A stretch of DNA of 64,000 nt from Streptococcus parapneumoniae. GTDB taxonomy: Bacteria > Bacillota > Bacilli > Lactobacillales > Streptococcaceae. The DNA is taken from contig NZ_AP026968.1 of assembly GCF_037076355.1 (NCBI RefSeq), positions 2,248,501-2,312,500 on the forward strand, given 5' to 3'. The notes below the pieces were generated by a model, which saw only the letters and a list, made by a program, of their open reading frames with translations, did no database searches and was not told the DNA's origin. A program made the translations under genes and the position numbers. How positions within the stretch are numbered: the stretch's first letter is position 1; every line of letters starts with the position of its first letter. Of this stretch, positions 16,605-27,702 are shown one piece after another.

Positions 16605-17849
16605 TTATTTTTTAAACCATAGATCATTCAAAAATCCAGAAAAGATTAAGAATGACAGCATGACGACATGGAAGGTGACAACCATGCCAAGCAACTGAAT
16701 CCAGCGATTCTCAGGCAGAGCAGCTTTCCCTGCTTTTTTCCGCTCCTTATTGAGCGTTTTTTTCTTGCGAACCCAAGCGTCATTGATGACCAAGCCTAAT
16801 CCATGAAAGAGTCCATAGGCGATATAGTACCAGGTCACTCCATGCCAAAATCCCATAATCAGCATATTTACAATGTAGGCCACACTTGAGGTTACATTGC
16901 GATTTTTAAAGACCTTCTTTCTGGTCAACACCATGACCATTCGCATAAAGACAAAGTCACGGAACCAGAAAGAAAGGCTCATGTGCCAGCGATTCCAAAA
17001 CTCCTTCAAATCCCTTGATAAAAAGGGCTTGTTAAAGTTGATAGGGCTACGGATTCCCATCAAATTTGAAATGGCTAAGGCAAACATAGAATAACCTGCA
17101 AAGTCAAAGAAAAGTTCCAGACCAAAGGTATACATGACTGCCAAGGCATAGGGGTTAAAGAAGCCACCTGACTGCAAGGCTAAATTCTTCAAAGGAGGGA
17201 GTAAGGTCTCTCCTAAAACATGAGCTAGGATAAACTTGTACAAAAAGCCCCACATGATATAGCGAACAGATTCATCCAGCATATCCATCAACTCATCTCG
17301 CTCAGGAATGGTCTGATAATTTTCATTAAATCGCTTAAAGCGATCGATTGGACCACTTGAAAAGGTCGGCATGAAGAGAAGGAAACGAAGGAATTCCCAG
17401 AGGGTAAAATCCTTAATCACTCCATCTCTCAGCTCGATGATAATCCCAACCGAACGAAATGTCAGGTAAGAAATTCCCAAAAATCCAAGCAAAGACTGCG
17501 TTCCATTGATAGCTGGCTGCACCTTGACAAAGATAATCGGAAGGAGGGACAGAAAACTAACTAAGTAGAAGACCCACTTGCCATCCTTGCTTTTTCGATA
17601 ATGCTTGTAGAAAAGCAGGAGCAATATTTCCCAGCAAAGGTAAATACCCAAGGCAGCCAACTGATTGGTCTTCCCACCTACCAACATGGTGACAATAAAG
17701 AAGAGACTTACCAGCACTTCGTACCAGGCAAAGCGTTTCTTGAAAAAGAGACCGATAAAGATGGGCAAGGTTGCAGCAATCACATAGACAAAATACTGAG
17801 GATTGCCGTATGGCTCTAAATGAGGAAGCTGTTGAAAGAACTCCATCAT
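16605..17849 (-). CDS. dltB: MBOAT D-alanyl transferase DltB
   Basis: 414 residues, about 11 membrane helices. MBOAT signature with the catalytic His in [19 protein letters not shown] (about 330-350) and [15 protein letters not shown] before it. It transfers D-Ala from DltC across the membrane. Its start overlaps the dltA stop by 4 nt. Confidence 0.97.
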   Translation of the reverse strand: MMEFFQQLPHLEPYGNPQYFVYVIAATLPIFIGLFFKKRFAWYEVLVSLFFIVTMLVGGKTNQLAALGIYLCWEILLLLFYKHYRKSKDGKWVFYLVSFLSLLPIIFVKVQPAINGTQSLLGFLGISYLTFRSVGIIIELRDGVIKDFTLWEFLRFLLFMPTFSSGPIDRFKRFNENYQTIPERDELMDMLDESVRYIMWGFLYKFILAHVLGETLLPPLKNLALQSGGFFNPYALAVMYTFGLELFFDFAGYSMFALAISNLMGIRSPINFNKPFLSRDLKEFWNRWHMSLSFWFRDFVFMRMVMVLTRKKVFKNRNVTSSVAYIVNMLIMGFWHGVTWYYIAYGLFHGLGLVINDAWVRKKKTLNKERKKAGKAALPENRWIQLLGMVVTFHVVMLSFLIFSGFLNDLWFKK

Positions 17850-19396
17850 CTCTTATTCACCTCGTTAATCAATCCTTTAATGTCAATCTTTCCATTTGGA
17901 GTCAGTGGCAAACTGTCTTGATAAAGGAATTTAGACGGCATCATGTAGGACATCATGATGTCTGTCAAATCTTCCTTAATGGCCTTGGTAATATCGATAT
18001 CACGCTCAAACTGCTCACGCACACCATCTTTTAAAATGACATAGGCCAATAGATTTTGCACCTTGTGGTCTTTATTATAACGTGGGACAGCGACAGCAGA
18101 ATCGATAAAGCGAGACTTGTTGAGGTTTTGAGAGACATCTTCTAACTCAATGCGGTAACCGTTGAACTTAATTTGGAAGTCCATGCGTCCGCCGTAGAGA
18201 AGTAAGCCTTCATCTGTCATAGTTCCCACATCTCCTGTATGGTAGGCTGGTAGACCTTCAAATTCAAAGAAGGCTTCCGCTGTTTTTTCAGGATTGTTCA
18301 TATAGCCTTTTGAAACGGCTGGTCCAGAAACAATGATTTCTCCCTGTTCGCCATTTGGCAATTTATTGCCTTCCTCGTCAATGATAAAGGTTGGAGAATC
18401 AGCCTTGGTATAGCCGATTGGTAGGCGTTTGAGAGTCGCCAACATCTCGTCTGTCACAGCAACAGCTGACAGAGCCACTGTCGCTTCTGTTGGACCATAG
18501 GCATTGATAATACGGGCATTTGGGAAACGCTCGCGTAGTTTTTGAGCCGTTTTAACCGTCAATTCTTCGCCATCAAAGTAAAAATGAGTGATACCAGGCA
18601 TTTTCTCACTGTTGAAGTCTTCAGACAACATGGCCATATCCGCAAAAGAAGGGGTTGATGTCCAGATAGCAATCGGCAATGAAAAGATGGTCGCAAAGAG
18701 TTGCTTAAAGTCCTGAGTAATGGCAGATGGAAGAGCAAAAAGCGTACCACCAAGTGCCAAGGTCGGTGCCCAGTACATGACAGACAGGTCAAAAGAATAA
18801 GGTGGCTGAGCCAGCATTTGCGGACGACTTGGCGTCGCAAATTCCTTGTCCGTAATCATCCAATTGGTAAAGCTGAGGAGGTTATCATGGGAAATCTGCA
18901 CTCCCTTTGGCTTACCAGTCGTACCAGAAGTAAAGATGATATAGTAATTATCATCGCCCTTGACTGGATGCGTGATTTCATAGTTATTCCCTTGAGCAAA
19001 GGCTTCTTGAACCTGAGCTAGATTCATCATCGGTGTAGAAACCTGCTCCACTGGAAAGTCTGAAATGGCAATAATCAAACTTGGCTCCGCTACTTCTAAA
19101 ATAGCCGAAACTCGCTCCAAGGCCGAATGACTGTCAATGGGAATGTAGGCATGTCCTGACTTAGTCAAGGCTACAAAAGTTGCCAACATTTCATATTCTT
19201 GGCCACCAAAAACGACCACAGGAGACTTCTCAGGCAAGCCTAGTTGGTCAATGGCTGCAGCTAAACTATCCGAATCAGCCTTCAAATCGCCATAAGTGTG
19301 TTCCTGCCCCAAAACATTATAAACAGGATAGCTAGGCTGTGTCTGAGCAAAATGCTCAATGGTTTCAATCATATCTGCTATTGGTTTATTTGACAC
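17846..19396 (-). CDS. dltA: D-alanine--carrier protein ligase DltA
   Basis: 516 residues, adenylate-forming enzyme. Motifs [12 protein letters not shown] (P-loop-like, ~155), [10 protein letters not shown] (~295), YHTGDVG (~385) and the late lysine in PNGKIDIK. It activates D-Ala with ATP and loads DltC. The start is GTG at 19396, with AAGGAG 9-10 nt upstream. It lies 20 bp after dltX. Confidence 0.97.
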   Translation of the reverse strand: MSNKPIADMIETIEHFAQTQPSYPVYNVLGQEHTYGDLKADSDSLAAAIDQLGLPEKSPVVVFGGQEYEMLATFVALTKSGHAYIPIDSHSALERVSAILEVAEPSLIIAISDFPVEQVSTPMMNLAQVQEAFAQGNNYEITHPVKGDDNYYIIFTSGTTGKPKGVQISHDNLLSFTNWMITDKEFATPSRPQMLAQPPYSFDLSVMYWAPTLALGGTLFALPSAITQDFKQLFATIFSLPIAIWTSTPSFADMAMLSEDFNSEKMPGITHFYFDGEELTVKTAQKLRERFPNARIINAYGPTEATVALSAVAVTDEMLATLKRLPIGYTKADSPTFIIDEEGNKLPNGEQGEIIVSGPAVSKGYMNNPEKTAEAFFEFEGLPAYHTGDVGTMTDEGLLLYGGRMDFQIKFNGYRIELEDVSQNLNKSRFIDSAVAVPRYNKDHKVQNLLAYVILKDGVREQFERDIDITKAIKEDLTDIMMSYMMPSKFLYQDSLPLTPNGKIDIKGLINEVNKR

Positions 19397-19416
19397 AATA
19401 GGGATTCTCCTTCAAG

Positions 19417-19548
19417 TTAAAATTCATTATAGATAAAGCTTCCTTGACCCTGACCAAGATAGCTAAAGAAGTAAAGCAGCCCTAGAAAGATAAGAAAATA
19501 CAAGGCTGTCCGACCAAGAAAGAGGTACAATTCTTTTCTCTGTTTCAT
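19417..19548 (-). CDS. dltX: Small membrane protein DltX
   Basis: 43 residues from ATG 19548 to TAA 19417: a basic start (MKQRKELY), one membrane helix (TALYFLIFLGLLYFFSYL) and the conserved-looking end FIYNEF. Location directly before dltA and this architecture match DltX, which interacts with DltB and DltD. No clear Shine-Dalgarno precedes the ATG. Confidence 0.85.
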   Translation of the reverse strand: MKQRKELYLFLGRTALYFLIFLGLLYFFSYLGQGQGSFIYNEF

Positions 19549-19619
19549 AAAGAAAAACCATTCATTTCTGTAATTTTTCGCTAAAATAAGAGTGATTCTT
19601 ACTAGCTTATTTTTCTACC

Positions 19620-19649
19620 ATTGTACCACTTTATATAGTATTTTTTCAA
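19620..19649 (-). promoter_or_regulatory. dlt operon promoter
   Basis: Minus strand: TTGAAA, 18-bp spacer ending TGG, TACAAT, about 70 bp before dltX. Confidence 0.6.
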
Positions 19650-19721
19650 TTGTTTACCGTATGTTTTCACTAGATTTCAGCTTATTTTAAGGATTATGCG
19701 GTTTTTCTATGTCTATTTCAA

Positions 19722-19753
19722 AAGAAAAAAGCCTGAGATTTCCATCTCAAGCT
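19722..19753 (-). terminator. Terminator of the glpKOF operon
   Basis: GCTTGAGAT/ATCTCAGGC stem with a GGAA loop, then TTTTTTCTTTT on the minus strand. The BOX element lies between it and glpF, so it is transcribed with the operon. Confidence 0.75.
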
Positions 19754-19775
19754 CTATCATCATAATTGTTTTCTA

Positions 19776-19880
19776 ATACTCAATGAAAATCAAAGAGCAA
19801 ACTAGGAAGCTAGCCGCAAGCTGTACTTGAGTACGGTAAGGCGACGCTGACGTGGTTTGAATTTGATTTTCGAAGAGTAT
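19776..19880. repeat. BOX element
   Basis: Flanks ATACTCAATGAAAATCAAAG and TTTTCGAAGAGTAT are the typical BOX ends; the interior contains GAGCAAACTAGGAAGCTAGC and GCTGACGTGGTTTGAA. It sits in the 3' untranslated region of glpF. Confidence 0.92.
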
Positions 19881-19883
19881 AAA

Positions 19884-20588
19884 CTAGAAAAGTGAGAATA
19901 CAAGCACTGCCAAGGCTGCACCGATAACAGGTCCCACAACAGGAATCCAAGCATAAGACCAGTCTCCGTCTCCCTTGTTTGAAATTGGAAGGATACTGTG
20001 CATGATACGAGGTCCAAGGTCACGAGCTGGGTTCAAGGCATAACCTGTTGTCCCACCTAGTGATAGACCGATACCGACAATCAAAGTTCCCACTGCAAAG
20101 GTTCCGATACCTGCCTGAAAATCGTAAAGACCCAAAGCAAAAATTGTCAAGACCAATACAAAAGTTCCAAGGATTTCGCTGATCAAGTTAGAAACTGTAT
20201 CCTTGATGGCTGGCCCGGTACTGAAGGTGGCTAGGATATTGCCTGCATTTTCTTCTACCTCATAATGCGGTTTGAATTGCAACCAAACCAAAATCTGACC
20301 GAGCATGGCCCCTGCGAACTGAGCTAGGATATAAGGGAAAACGGAAGCCCAAGGCAAACCACCTTTTAAGGCTACACCAATGGTCACAGCTGGGTTTAAA
20401 TGAGCCGGACTGAGTTTTCCAGATACAAATACTGCAACCGCAACTGCAATCCCCCAACCCATGGTAATCACAATCCAACCTGCATTGTTGCTCTTGGTTT
20501 TAGGAAGAACCACACCTGCAACAACACCATTTCCTAGAAGAATCAGGATTAAAGTCCCCAAAAATTCTCCAAATAATTCATTCATCAT
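19884..20588 (-). CDS. glpF: Glycerol uptake facilitator GlpF
   Basis: 234 residues, aquaglyceroporin with six membrane helices. The two pore motifs are HLNPAVT and ALNPARDLGPR. It lets glycerol into the cell for GlpK. Third gene of the operon, 70 bp after glpO. Confidence 0.97.
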   Translation of the reverse strand: MMNELFGEFLGTLILILLGNGVVAGVVLPKTKSNNAGWIVITMGWGIAVAVAVFVSGKLSPAHLNPAVTIGVALKGGLPWASVFPYILAQFAGAMLGQILVWLQFKPHYEVEENAGNILATFSTGPAIKDTVSNLISEILGTFVLVLTIFALGLYDFQAGIGTFAVGTLIVGIGLSLGGTTGYALNPARDLGPRIMHSILPISNKGDGDWSYAWIPVVGPVIGAALAVLVFSLF

Positions 20589-20658
20589 CTTTCTGTCTCC
20601 ATTAAAAAGAAGGAGAGGGTAGACTAGGAGTCCTGCCCTCCACCTCTTTTATTTTTTC

Positions 20659-22485
20659 TTAATTTTTTAATTCTGCTAAATCGTTGTTAGCGAGGGCTGC
20701 TTCGACATCCGCACGGTAAGTTGCTTTCTCATCTTCTGTCCAATCATAGAATTGTCCCATTTCATCCAAAACTGGCTCAACGATGCTATCCAAACTATCA
20801 CGCATAAAGAGCATGTGGTTGGTACGACGAAGAAGGAAGTCAACTGGGCTAAGTGCCAACTCATTGCGCATTGCATAATGAAGAGACAAGGTGTCCGCCA
20901 AGCTGAGTCCTGGCGCTTGTTCCAAGCTGTGAGCAAGGGCAAAGACTTTCGGTGCATTTGAACCGTAAAGATTTGCTAGGTAATGAGCTTCCTTGCTATC
21001 CAAACCACGTGACACTCCAAGTTGAGCAAAGGCTTCGATTTCTGAGTCCACATTTGCTGGGTTCAATTCCCCACCTGAAACAGGGTAAGTCTTAGAATTG
21101 ATGAGTTTAAAGCTACGGTCAAATTCTGCTTTGAGGATGTCAACCACGCGCTCCATAGCTCCTTCAGCCATCTTACGGTAATCTGTGATTTTACCACCAG
21201 CAAGAGTCAAAAGACCATTATCATCACGGTCCAAGCTAGAACCACGAGAAACTGCAGATGGGTCCAAATGTTTCTCAGATGTGCTGCTTTCAAGCTTGCT
21301 AACAGCAGACTCAACATCTTCACGTGTTTTTTCTTTAGAGAGATAAGATTCAACAGTCGCAATCAAGTTGTTAAAGCTTTCATCACTGATTGTACCGTTA
21401 TTTCCTCCATTGTAGTCAGAAGCGCTATTGCCTGCAATCAATGGACGAAGACCTGCCCAGCTGCTTTCGATATCATCAATGGTGATGTTGGCTTCTGGGA
21501 AGCGGTTGTTGACAATGCCAAGTAGGTAATCTACATCTTCTTGAGTTACTTTTGGATGTTCTAAATCCCCTGTGTAGTCTGTATCCGTTGTACCAAAGTA
21601 AGTCTTGTTTTCACGTGGGAGAACAAAGACCATACGACCGTCACCCAAACCTGTGTCAAAGTAAACTGGCTGTGAAACCTTGATCTTGCTTGAATCCACG
21701 ACTAGGTGAACTCCCTTAGTTGGACGCATTTGTGAGAATTGGGTTCCCTTATTAGACAAATTACGCACCTTGTCACTCCAAGGACCTGTTGTGTTAATCA
21801 CCAGACGGGCCTTGATTTCAAAGACTTGGTCTGTCAACAAATCACGAGCTACAACACCTGTAATCTTGCCACTTTCGTCAAAGAGGAAGCCTTCTGCCTT
21901 CACGTGGTTGGCAATGAGGGCACCGTCTTGGTTGGCACGTTTGATGTTTTCAATCACGAGACGCGCATCGTTGTTACGGAAGTCAAGATAAACTCCACCT
22001 CCTACCAAGCCTTCTTTCTTCAAGTTTGGCTGGCGTTCCAAGACTTGATCCTTGCTCAAAACCTTGTTTGCAGCTGGCGTGTTGTTAACTCCTGCCAAGA
22101 GGTCGTACAAGTCCATGGCTACTTTAAGACGGAAGAGGCTGAAGGTTGCTCCATCTTCATCGTAAACTGGTAAGAGCATTGGGTCCGGTTTTGGAATGTG
22201 TGGGGCAATTTGTTGAACCACTGCACGTTCAGAAACTGTATCTGAGACCACTTCTACGTCAAATTGCTTAAGGTAACGAAGTCCTCCGTGAACCAATTTA
22301 GTTGAACGGCTAGATGTCCCTTCTGCGAAGTCCTGCATTTCAATCAAACCAGTCTCAAGACCACTGGCTGCCGCCTGCAAGGCTACACCAGCCCCTGTGA
22401 TTCCTCCCCCAATAATCAAGAGGTCCAGGGTGCGTTCCTGCATTTTTTTAATTGATAATTCACGTGTTTTCTTTGAAAATTCCAT
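20659..22485 (-). CDS. glpO: Alpha-glycerophosphate oxidase GlpO
   Basis: 608 residues. FAD-binding IIGGGITGAGVALQAA at ~23-40, STKLVHGGLRYLKQF (~60-75). It oxidises glycerol-3-phosphate to DHAP with O2 and makes H2O2; an insert relative to GlpD is typical of the streptococcal oxidase. The long C-terminal helical domain is present, so the protein looks intact. Confidence 0.95.
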   Translation of the reverse strand: MEFSKKTRELSIKKMQERTLDLLIIGGGITGAGVALQAAASGLETGLIEMQDFAEGTSSRSTKLVHGGLRYLKQFDVEVVSDTVSERAVVQQIAPHIPKPDPMLLPVYDEDGATFSLFRLKVAMDLYDLLAGVNNTPAANKVLSKDQVLERQPNLKKEGLVGGGVYLDFRNNDARLVIENIKRANQDGALIANHVKAEGFLFDESGKITGVVARDLLTDQVFEIKARLVINTTGPWSDKVRNLSNKGTQFSQMRPTKGVHLVVDSSKIKVSQPVYFDTGLGDGRMVFVLPRENKTYFGTTDTDYTGDLEHPKVTQEDVDYLLGIVNNRFPEANITIDDIESSWAGLRPLIAGNSASDYNGGNNGTISDESFNNLIATVESYLSKEKTREDVESAVSKLESSTSEKHLDPSAVSRGSSLDRDDNGLLTLAGGKITDYRKMAEGAMERVVDILKAEFDRSFKLINSKTYPVSGGELNPANVDSEIEAFAQLGVSRGLDSKEAHYLANLYGSNAPKVFALAHSLEQAPGLSLADTLSLHYAMRNELALSPVDFLLRRTNHMLFMRDSLDSIVEPVLDEMGQFYDWTEDEKATYRADVEAALANNDLAELKN

Positions 22486-22526
22486 ATTTACACACTTTCT
22501 AACTGAGTCGCTTTATTCTGCCAGTA

Positions 22527-24080
<1,554 letters not shown>

Positions 24081-24086
24081 CTAACT

Positions 24087-24112
24087 AGTATACAAAATAA
24101 AGCGCTTTCTTG
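24087..24112 (-). promoter_or_regulatory. glpK promoter region with cre site
   Basis: -10 TATACT (24087-24092, minus). AGAAAGCGCTTTAT (palindromic core AAAGCGCTTT, 24100-24109) fits the CcpA cre consensus and lies where the -35 would be, predicting catabolite repression of glycerol use. Confidence 0.75.
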
Positions 24113-24166
24113 TTTATCAACTTTTTTTAATTTTTAAAAAAATGTGAGGAGATTGTGTAAATTTCA

Positions 24167-24195
24167 CAAAAAAGACCTGGAACAACCAAGCCTTT
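24167..24195 (-). terminator. Terminator of the Mga-like regulator gene
   Basis: AAAGGCTTGG/CCAGGTCTTT (two G-U pairs), loop TTGTT, T run on the minus strand. It separates the regulator from glpK. Confidence 0.65.
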
Positions 24196-25604
24196 TAAGT
24201 GAATAATATCTGACGAATCCCTGCCAAATCTTCCATATCCAAGTCGTTTTTTAAATAATAGACTGGTGTCTGTTCCTTCTTATGAATCGGGTTATTGGTA
24301 ACCAGCAAATCATAATGCCGAGTTCGGTCATAGGCTTCAATGGTAATAAAACGATTGTATTCCAAATACCGTTTCAAAATGGCTGCCATCCTTGAAAAGA
24401 CAAGAAAACCTGATGTCAAATCCAGACCAATCCGCATATGCTGGCCACCATTTTCAGCCATATATTCGATCAACTGCAGCCATTCCCAGAGAATCTTCTT
24501 ATCCAAATCCGTACCTTGCTGAAAGGCCGGTAGAGCATGAAAAATCTCCTCTGCCGTTCCCCTAAAATCATGTTCCATCAGCAAATAAGGATGACGATTC
24601 TCTAACTGATACTTGTAGCGGTCCTGTAAAATATAGCCCTTATAGAGATAGACTTGAGCACAAAGCTGACTGAGTTCATAGGTGACATGGTCCTCTGTAT
24701 AATCCCCCAGCAACTCCTCTTTCTTCATTTCTTGAATCAATTGCGTCAGCAAATCTACCAACTGCCCTCCAAAACCAAGTATGTACTCCATAGTATGAAG
24801 AGGAAGAATCCGATGGGATAGGAGGAAAGAGAAGAAAATCATCATCTCCCCATCTTCAGTCCCTAGAGGAAGGTGTTGCCCAGCAAAAAAGGACGGAGCC
24901 TTTCTCAGCAAACGAAGGTAGAAAATATTGTCAAAATACCCTCGCATTTTCTCTTCTATGACTTGAAACTGACAGGCATTGACCCGAAGACGTTGCTGAC
25001 TGATATGAGCCCAGAGAACCAAGTCCAATTTCTGCCCCGAAGACAAACTTGCACCGCAGATTTCTTCTAAACTGGCAATTTCCTGCTTTCTCTCTGGTTT
25101 CTGCATGTGACCTTCCCACTCCTGACTCGACCAGACCTTGCGGAAAAGACAGAAATAGAAATAGCGAATCTGATGCTCTGGGCCTCGCCACCGTCCATTT
25201 TGGATGTATAAATCAAATTCTGACAAAATCTGATTTAAGCTAGCTAAGTGACGGCCAAGCGTCGCCCCACTAATCATCAATTCTTGAGCCAGCTGATGGG
25301 CTAAAAACTGTTGGTGGTAGAGAAGATAAACAAGAATCTGGTATTTAACAGCATTCTCCAAAAACAAGCTCCGAATATCTCTCCCCTTGGTAGCTGGACC
25401 GATAGACAGACGCAGATTTTCATCTTCTAAGTGAATAGTCAGCTCTAAGCCACTATCCAAAGCCTTATCATTGAGCAGGGTGACATATTTGGTTAGGGTT
25501 GCTTTTGAAAATCCTGTTTCCTCCATTACAGCCTTGACGGTCGTCTGAGACTCTTGTAATAGAAAGGAAAGAATTGAAAATTGGCCAGATTCAGCCTTTT
25601 CCAT
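24195..25604 (-). CDS. Mga-like helix-turn-helix transcriptional regulator
   Basis: 469 residues from [13 protein letters not shown] use ATG 25604 because the AGGAGA site at ~25613 lies inside the longer frame. Two HTH regions: [19 protein letters not shown] (about 24-45) and [21 protein letters not shown] (about 100-122), then helical PRD/EIIB-like domains as in Mga/AtxA proteins. It lies directly upstream of glpK in the same orientation and is likely its regulator (inference from position). Confidence 0.8.
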   Translation of the reverse strand: MEKAESGQFSILSFLLQESQTTVKAVMEETGFSKATLTKYVTLLNDKALDSGLELTIHLEDENLRLSIGPATKGRDIRSLFLENAVKYQILVYLLYHQQFLAHQLAQELMISGATLGRHLASLNQILSEFDLYIQNGRWRGPEHQIRYFYFCLFRKVWSSQEWEGHMQKPERKQEIASLEEICGASLSSGQKLDLVLWAHISQQRLRVNACQFQVIEEKMRGYFDNIFYLRLLRKAPSFFAGQHLPLGTEDGEMMIFFSFLLSHRILPLHTMEYILGFGGQLVDLLTQLIQEMKKEELLGDYTEDHVTYELSQLCAQVYLYKGYILQDRYKYQLENRHPYLLMEHDFRGTAEEIFHALPAFQQGTDLDKKILWEWLQLIEYMAENGGQHMRIGLDLTSGFLVFSRMAAILKRYLEYNRFITIEAYDRTRHYDLLVTNNPIHKKEQTPVYYLKNDLDMEDLAGIRQILFT

Positions 25605-25770
25605 CAAGTCTCCTAAATACATTTGTTACCCCTTTCATTTTCTACCTTAAGCATAGCATAAATCTTACAAATGCTGAAATAATCTGTTTCTCTTTTTATT
25701 TTCCTGCTGATTTCATGGTCCATTATCCTGAAAATCAGCAAACACACGGCTCCCTCTTTGGGCATTTTTA

Positions 25771-25779
25771 TGCTAAAAT
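25771..25779 (+). promoter_or_regulatory. Extended -10 promoter of hslO
   Basis: TGC followed by TAAAAT, ending 7 nt before ATG 25787. The transcript would start at or within a base or two of the start codon. Confidence 0.6.
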
Positions 25780-25786
25780 AGTAGCT

Positions 25787-26659
25787 ATGGATAAAATTAT
25801 TAAAACTATATCAGAAAGTGGCGCCTTTCGTGCTTTTGTCCTTGATAGCACTGAAACCGTCCGCACTGCTCAAGAAAAACACCAAACCCAAGCTAGCTCA
25901 ACTGTAGCGCTTGGTCGAACTCTTATAGCTAGCCAGATTCTCGCAGCCAATGAAAAAGGAAATACTAAACTAACAGTGAAGGTACTGGGATCTAGCTCTC
26001 TAGGTGCCATTATCACGGTCGCTGATACCAAGGGGAACGTCAAAGGCTATGTTCAAAATCCTGGTGTTGACATCAAAAAGACTGCAACTGGTGAAGTTCT
26101 AGTCGGACCTTTTGTTGGAAATGGTCAATTTCTCGTTATCACAGACTACGGTACGGGAAATCCTTACAACTCTATGACTCCCCTCATTTCTGGGGAAATC
26201 GGTGAAGACCTTGCCTTTTACCTGACTGAAAGCCAACAAACGCCTTCAGCAATCGGCCTCAATGTCCTTTTAGACGAAGAAGACAAGGTCAAGGTTGCTG
26301 GTGGTTTCCTAGTTCAAGTCTTGCCGGGAGCCAAGGAAGAAGAGATTGCTCGCTTTGAAAAACGCATCCAAGCAATGCCAGCTATCTCAACGCTTCTCGA
26401 AAGTGAAGACCATATCGAAGCCCTTCTCAAGGCTATCTACGGGGACGAGACCTACAAGCGTCTTTCTGAAGAAGAAATCCGTTTCCAATGTGACTGTAGC
26501 CATGAGCGCTTTATGAACGCTCTTGCTAGCCTTCCAAGCTCAGACTTACAGGAAATGAAAGAGGAAGACCACGGGGCAGAAATCACTTGTCAATTCTGCC
26601 AAACTACTTACAACCTTGATGAAAACGACCTGGAGGAACTCATTCGTGACAAATCTTAA
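25787..26659 (+). CDS. hslO: Redox-regulated chaperone Hsp33
   Basis: 290 residues from [17 protein letters not shown]. The zinc-thiolate site is CDCSHERF and CQFC near the C-terminus. On oxidation the disulfides form and the chaperone is activated. ATG 25787 lacks a Shine-Dalgarno and follows the -10 directly; the longer frame upstream (to 25574) overlaps the divergent regulator start and is not credible. Confidence 0.95.
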   Translation: MDKIIKTISESGAFRAFVLDSTETVRTAQEKHQTQASSTVALGRTLIASQILAANEKGNTKLTVKVLGSSSLGAIITVADTKGNVKGYVQNPGVDIKKTATGEVLVGPFVGNGQFLVITDYGTGNPYNSMTPLISGEIGEDLAFYLTESQQTPSAIGLNVLLDEEDKVKVAGGFLVQVLPGAKEEEIARFEKRIQAMPAISTLLESEDHIEALLKAIYGDETYKRLSEEEIRFQCDCSHERFMNALASLPSSDLQEMKEEDHGAEITCQFCQTTYNLDENDLEELIRDKS

Positions 26660-27626
26660 TACACCTTTTATGATTGGCAATGTTGAGATTCCCAATCGTA
26701 CCGTTCTAGCGCCTATGGCTGGCGTGACCAACTCAGCCTTTCGTACCATCGCAAAAGAGCTCGGAGCGGGACTCGTTGTCATGGAAATGGTCTCTGACAA
26801 GGGAATCCAATACAACAACGAAAAAACCCTGCACATGCTTCATATCGATGAGGGCGAAAACCCTGTCTCTATCCAACTTTTTGGTAGTGATGAAGACAGC
26901 CTAGCACGCGCAGCAGAATTCATCCAAGAAAACACCAAAACCGATATCGTGGATATCAACATGGGCTGCCCAGTTAATAAAATCGTGAAGAACGAAGCTG
27001 GTGCTATGTGGCTCAAGGATCCAGACAAGATTTACTCTATCATCAACAAGGTCCAGTCTGTCCTTGATATCCCCCTTACTGTCAAAATGCGTACCGGATG
27101 GGCTGATCCATCTCTTGCAGTAGAAAATGCCCTGGCTGCTGAAGCTGCAGGTGTTTCTGCCCTCGCCATGCATGGTCGTACCCGTGAACAAATGTACACA
27201 GGCCACGCAGACCTTGAGACCCTTCATAAGGTTGCCCAGGCCCTCACCAAGATTCCATTTATCGCCAACGGTGATATCCGTACTGTCCAAGAAGCCAAAC
27301 AACGCATCGAAGAAGTTGGTGCTGACGCAGTCATGATTGGCCGCGCTGCCATGGGAAATCCCTACCTCTTCAACCAAATCAACCATTACTTTGAAACAGG
27401 AGAAATCCTACCTGATTTGACCTTTGAAGATAAGATGAAAATCGCCTATGAACACTTGAAACGTTTGATTAACCTCAAAGGGGAAAACGTCGCAGTTCGT
27501 GAATTCCGTGGCCTCGCTCCTCACTACCTCCGTGGAACATCTGGCGCTGCCAAACTCCGTGGAGCTATTTCACAAGCTAGCACCCTAGCAGAGATTGAAG
27601 CACTCTTGCAGTTGGATAAGGCTTAA
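26646..27626 (+). CDS. dus: tRNA-dihydrouridine synthase (DusB-like)
   Basis: 326 residues, FMN TIM barrel: [12 protein letters not shown] at the start, catalytic Cys in [37 protein letters not shown] and [10 protein letters not shown]. It reduces uridine in the tRNA D-loop. I choose GTG 26646, 8 nt after GGAGGA; it overlaps the hslO end by 14 nt, so the two genes form an operon. Confidence 0.94.
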   Translation: MTNLNTPFMIGNVEIPNRTVLAPMAGVTNSAFRTIAKELGAGLVVMEMVSDKGIQYNNEKTLHMLHIDEGENPVSIQLFGSDEDSLARAAEFIQENTKTDIVDINMGCPVNKIVKNEAGAMWLKDPDKIYSIINKVQSVLDIPLTVKMRTGWADPSLAVENALAAEAAGVSALAMHGRTREQMYTGHADLETLHKVAQALTKIPFIANGDIRTVQEAKQRIEEVGADAVMIGRAAMGNPYLFNQINHYFETGEILPDLTFEDKMKIAYEHLKRLINLKGENVAVREFRGLAPHYLRGTSGAAKLRGAISQASTLAEIEALLQLDKA

Positions 27627-27632
27627 TAGACC

Positions 27633-27670
27633 AAAACCCGTAACTCTCTTAAAGGTTACGGGTTTTCTTT
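27633..27670. terminator. Bidirectional terminator between dus and pspC
   Basis: AAAACCCGTAAC/GTTACGGGTTTT with a 9-nt loop and T runs on both sides; serves two convergent genes. Confidence 0.85.
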
Positions 27671-27702
27671 GATTTATACAGGCAAGCAATATCTATATGA
27701 AA

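Noticed and set aside
21739..22173. 144-codon frame antisense to glpO
   Set aside because: Shadow of a highly conserved enzyme gene; no ribosome site or family.
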